A model generated the notes under the pieces. It was not told the origin of the DNA. It saw only the letters and a list, made by a program, of their open reading frames with translations, and ran no database searches. This document shows positions 5,941 to 8,159 of a DNA stretch of 8,159 nt, in pieces. Each line of letters starts with the position of its first letter. Within the stretch, counting starts at the first letter, position 1. Both the position numbers and the translations under genes were made by a program. Where the stretch lies: positions 1-8,159 of the forward strand of contig CAMDSI010000089.1 in the NCBI GenBank assembly GCA_945906915.1. The letters are read 5' to 3'. The stretch is from Spirosoma fluviale (lineage in GTDB: Bacteria > Bacteroidota > Bacteroidia > Cytophagales > Spirosomataceae).

Positions 5941-8159
5941 CTAGAAACGTATGCTCGCTCCTAGTAAGAAATTAAATCCAGCTTGTGGATAATAGAAGTT
6001 CTCTGTCGTCGTCGCTCCCGCATAACGATAGGAATAGGTATAACCATTCGAAGAATACATTTCATTCAATATATTATTCAACAATAGTGTAAAAGCTGGA
6101 CCTTTTTTCAAAGTATATTTCAAACGAATATCTTGAGTAGTGTATGCCTTGATGGAACGCGCTTCATTCGACGTATTATCCAAATACTGTTTCCCTACAT
6201 ACTTGCTTAATAAACTCGCCTCGAAAGAACCCATCGTATAAGTCAAGTTATTTCCTGCGATAAGTGCTGGGGAAAAAGCAATATCCGTGTTTTGGTGATT
6301 CACGAAGGCTATATCATAGGTGTCATAATCAATGATTTCCTCCTTGAATTGACGGATACGGTTTTGGCTTAAAGTCACATTCCCATTCCAAAGAAAGCGC
6401 TTCGAAATCTGGTAATTTAGCGAAGCCTCTACTCCTAAACGATAACTCGATTCCACATTTGTCCTTATGGCATCCCCCGTCGAATTAACAGCTCCGGTCA
6501 AGACTAGCTGATCCTGGTAATTCATAAAATAACCATTTAACTGAAATCCGTATTTTAAGCCTGAGCGCTCATACCCAATCTCATAATCCTGTAAGTACTC
6601 CGGACGAGGTGCGGCAGACGCATTATCGACAAAATCTTGGCGACTAGGCTCTTTAGATCCAGCAGAAACCGAGGCATATACTTTCGATTGATCTGAAATT
6701 AGATGGGTTAGGCCAAATTTGGGGTTAAAAAATGAATAGGTATTATCGGAATCCAAAGGCAAAAACTTATCCGCAGTTCCTAACATGCGGTATCCAACCG
6801 TGCGGAATTGTACATCGACATACGCATTCCATACAGCCGATAAATTAATATTCCCCTTCGCAAACAAGTTTAAATCGGTTTTTTGAGATCGGCTCCGGTA
6901 CCACTCCCTCCCTGGGAATGGATCCTGTAATACCCCAAAATGGCGCCCAACGTATCGGTTCCATGCACCACCGAAAGTGAACTTAATGTTTTGCGATCCA
7001 GTATAATTCAAGGCAAAAGTAGATCCATAAAAATCGTTATCTAACCATTTGCGGCGGATAACATCCACGCTTCTAAGCGAACTTGCAATGACATAATTAT
7101 TCAGGTCAGCAGATGGTTTAAACTCTTCGAAATACCCGCGACCATACGTATAATGGGCATTTAGATCCAAGTTCCAAGCCTCCGACAAACGGTGATTCGT
7201 AATTAATTGCACATGATCTTGGGCATAATTATCCGTCTGATTATCATAGGTATAATAGTTATAGGTGCGACCACTTTTTAACAAATTATCCGCATCTGCT
7301 GCACTTAAATAGTTCCGATCGATATACTCTTGCATTGCCGTCTCCGAGCCATTGATCCGACTTTCCGGCGTTCCGTACCAGGATTGGTAGGTCTTTTCTT
7401 TTCCGGTGAAATAGTTAAAACGAGCAAAGCTTTTTGTCCCAAAATAACCCGCAGAAAAATAAGCTGAGAGTAAATTAGATGACGAACGATCGATAAAGCC
7501 ATCAGAAGCAATACGAGACAAACGCCCATCTAGGGTAAATTTACCTCCTAATAAACCGGACCCTCCCTTGACCGTTGTTTTCAGTGTTCCAAAAGAACCT
7601 CCTGATACATTTACTTCGCCATAGGCCTTAGGCTCATAACTATTCGTCTGCATATTCACCGAACCCCCAAAAGCCCCAGCTCCATTTGTAGACGTTCCCA
7701 CGCCGCGCTGAATTTGGACGGAATTCACGGAACTCGCAAAGTCCGGCATGTTCACCCAATAGGTGCCCTGCGACTCCGAATCATTCACCGGAATACCATT
7801 AATCGTCACATTCACGCGCGTCGCATCAGATCCCCTGATTCGGATTCCGGTATAACCTATACCCGCTCCAGCATCCGAAGTGGTAACGATTGAAGGAGTA
7901 AAATTCAATAACATAGGCATGTCTTGCCCTACATTACTTTTTCCTAAATCTGCAGCCGACACATTCGAATAGGCCATCGCCGAGTTTTCATCTGCCCGAG
8001 TGGCTCGAACCACGACTTCCTCTTGTAAGAAATTGGATTTTTTTAGCCCGATTTGGCTCGCCTGAGCTGCGGCTATTTCCGCTGGCTCATAACCCACAAA
8101 TCGCACGACGAGGATGGACCCGGAAACAGCGGAGATTTTGAATTGCCCTTTGGCATCCG
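5941..8159 (-). CDS. TonB-dependent outer-membrane receptor with N-terminal carboxypeptidase-regulatory-like domain (N-terminus beyond window)
   Basis: The frame stays open to the right edge, giving 738 visible residues and no true start. From the edge, DAKGQFKISAVSGSILVV then RFVGYEP is the end of a CarboxypepD_reg-like domain, the usual N-terminal module of Bacteroidota receptors. A TonB-box-like EEVVVRA (46-52) follows. The plug covers ~60-172: LLNFTPSIVTT, GIRIRGSDATRVNVTINGIP, VQIQRGVGTSTNGAGAFGGS. The remaining ~560 residues form the beta-barrel, ending in LLGASIRF with a terminal Phe, the outer-membrane insertion signal. The size and plug resemble FecA/CirA-type iron or cofactor receptors rather than SusC, which is longer and paired with SusD; no SusD gene follows. 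The cargo (siderophore, haem, cobalamin or other) cannot be read. It converges with the glycosyltransferase and shares its terminator. The promoter lies outside the window. Confidence 0.95.
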   Translation of the reverse strand, partial: DAKGQFKISAVSGSILVVRFVGYEPAEIAAAQASQIGLKKSNFLQEEVVVRATRADENSAMAYSNVSAADLGKSNVGQDMPMLLNFTPSIVTTSDAGAGIGYTGIRIRGSDATRVNVTINGIPVNDSESQGTYWVNMPDFASSVNSVQIQRGVGTSTNGAGAFGGSVNMQTNSYEPKAYGEVNVSGGSFGTLKTTVKGGSGLLGGKFTLDGRLSRIASDGFIDRSSSNLLSAYFSAGYFGTKSFARFNYFTGKEKTYQSWYGTPESRINGSETAMQEYIDRNYLSAADADNLLKSGRTYNYYTYDNQTDNYAQDHVQLITNHRLSEAWNLDLNAHYTYGRGYFEEFKPSADLNNYVIASSLRSVDVIRRKWLDNDFYGSTFALNYTGSQNIKFTFGGAWNRYVGRHFGVLQDPFPGREWYRSRSQKTDLNLFAKGNINLSAVWNAYVDVQFRTVGYRMLGTADKFLPLDSDNTYSFFNPKFGLTHLISDQSKVYASVSAGSKEPSRQDFVDNASAAPRPEYLQDYEIGYERSGLKYGFQLNGYFMNYQDQLVLTGAVNSTGDAIRTNVESSYRLGVEASLNYQISKRFLWNGNVTLSQNRIRQFKEEIIDYDTYDIAFVNHQNTDIAFSPALIAGNNLTYTMGSFEASLLSKYVGKQYLDNTSNEARSIKAYTTQDIRLKYTLKKGPAFTLLLNNILNEMYSSNGYTYSYRYAGATTTENFYYPQAGFNFLLGASIRF

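Noticed and set aside
7305..7529. Minus-strand ORF of 74 codons
   Set aside because: It is an alternative frame of the beta-barrel coding sequence of the TonB receptor.
5941..8159. SusC-type glycan importer
   Set aside because: The plug and barrel are shorter than SusC, and no SusD-like lipoprotein lies at its 3' side; it fits FecA/CirA-type receptors better.

Overview
The window looks like an ordinary chromosomal stretch of a Bacteroidota bacterium, most likely a Cytophagales-type aerobe (inference). Supporting signs are moderate GC with A/T-rich gene gaps, A-rich start regions without a clear Shine-Dalgarno, a ThuA plus PQQ-sugar-dehydrogenase fusion, a TonB-dependent receptor carrying an N-terminal carboxypeptidase-regulatory-like domain, and a -7 element of the Bacteroidota TAnnTTTG type. 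There is no insertion sequence, phage gene, CRISPR array, tRNA or rRNA. Genes are packed tightly and strand switches after almost every one.

Left part (1-2288). A secreted ThuA/sugar dehydrogenase fusion runs leftward off the window. It is divergent from an exported dienelactone-hydrolase-family enzyme. A 45-codon lipoprotein-like ORF, easily missed, starts on the last base of the hydrolase stop codon (TAATG).

Middle (2275-5102). A phytanoyl-CoA dioxygenase-family (Fe(II)/2-oxoglutarate) enzyme is divergent from an AraC-family regulator with a cupin sensor domain. Their 114-bp shared gap has a perfect 12-bp palindrome almost exactly at its centre, so the regulator probably controls the oxygenase and perhaps itself (inference). 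A TerC/Alx-type membrane protein follows on the opposite strand, its stop codon overlapping that of the regulator by 4 bp.

Right part (5103-8159). A cytosolic family 2 glycosyltransferase and a TonB-dependent outer-membrane receptor converge on a strong bidirectional terminator. The receptor gene runs off the right edge: reading continues in frame to the end of the window, so the apparent GTG start at 8106 is not real.

No complete new system can be argued from the sequence. The most useful leads are the coupled small lipoprotein, the palindromic operator candidate, the Asp-to-Glu change at the likely triad acid of the hydrolase, and the overlapping convergent gene ends. Family assignments rest on motifs read by eye; no database search was possible.
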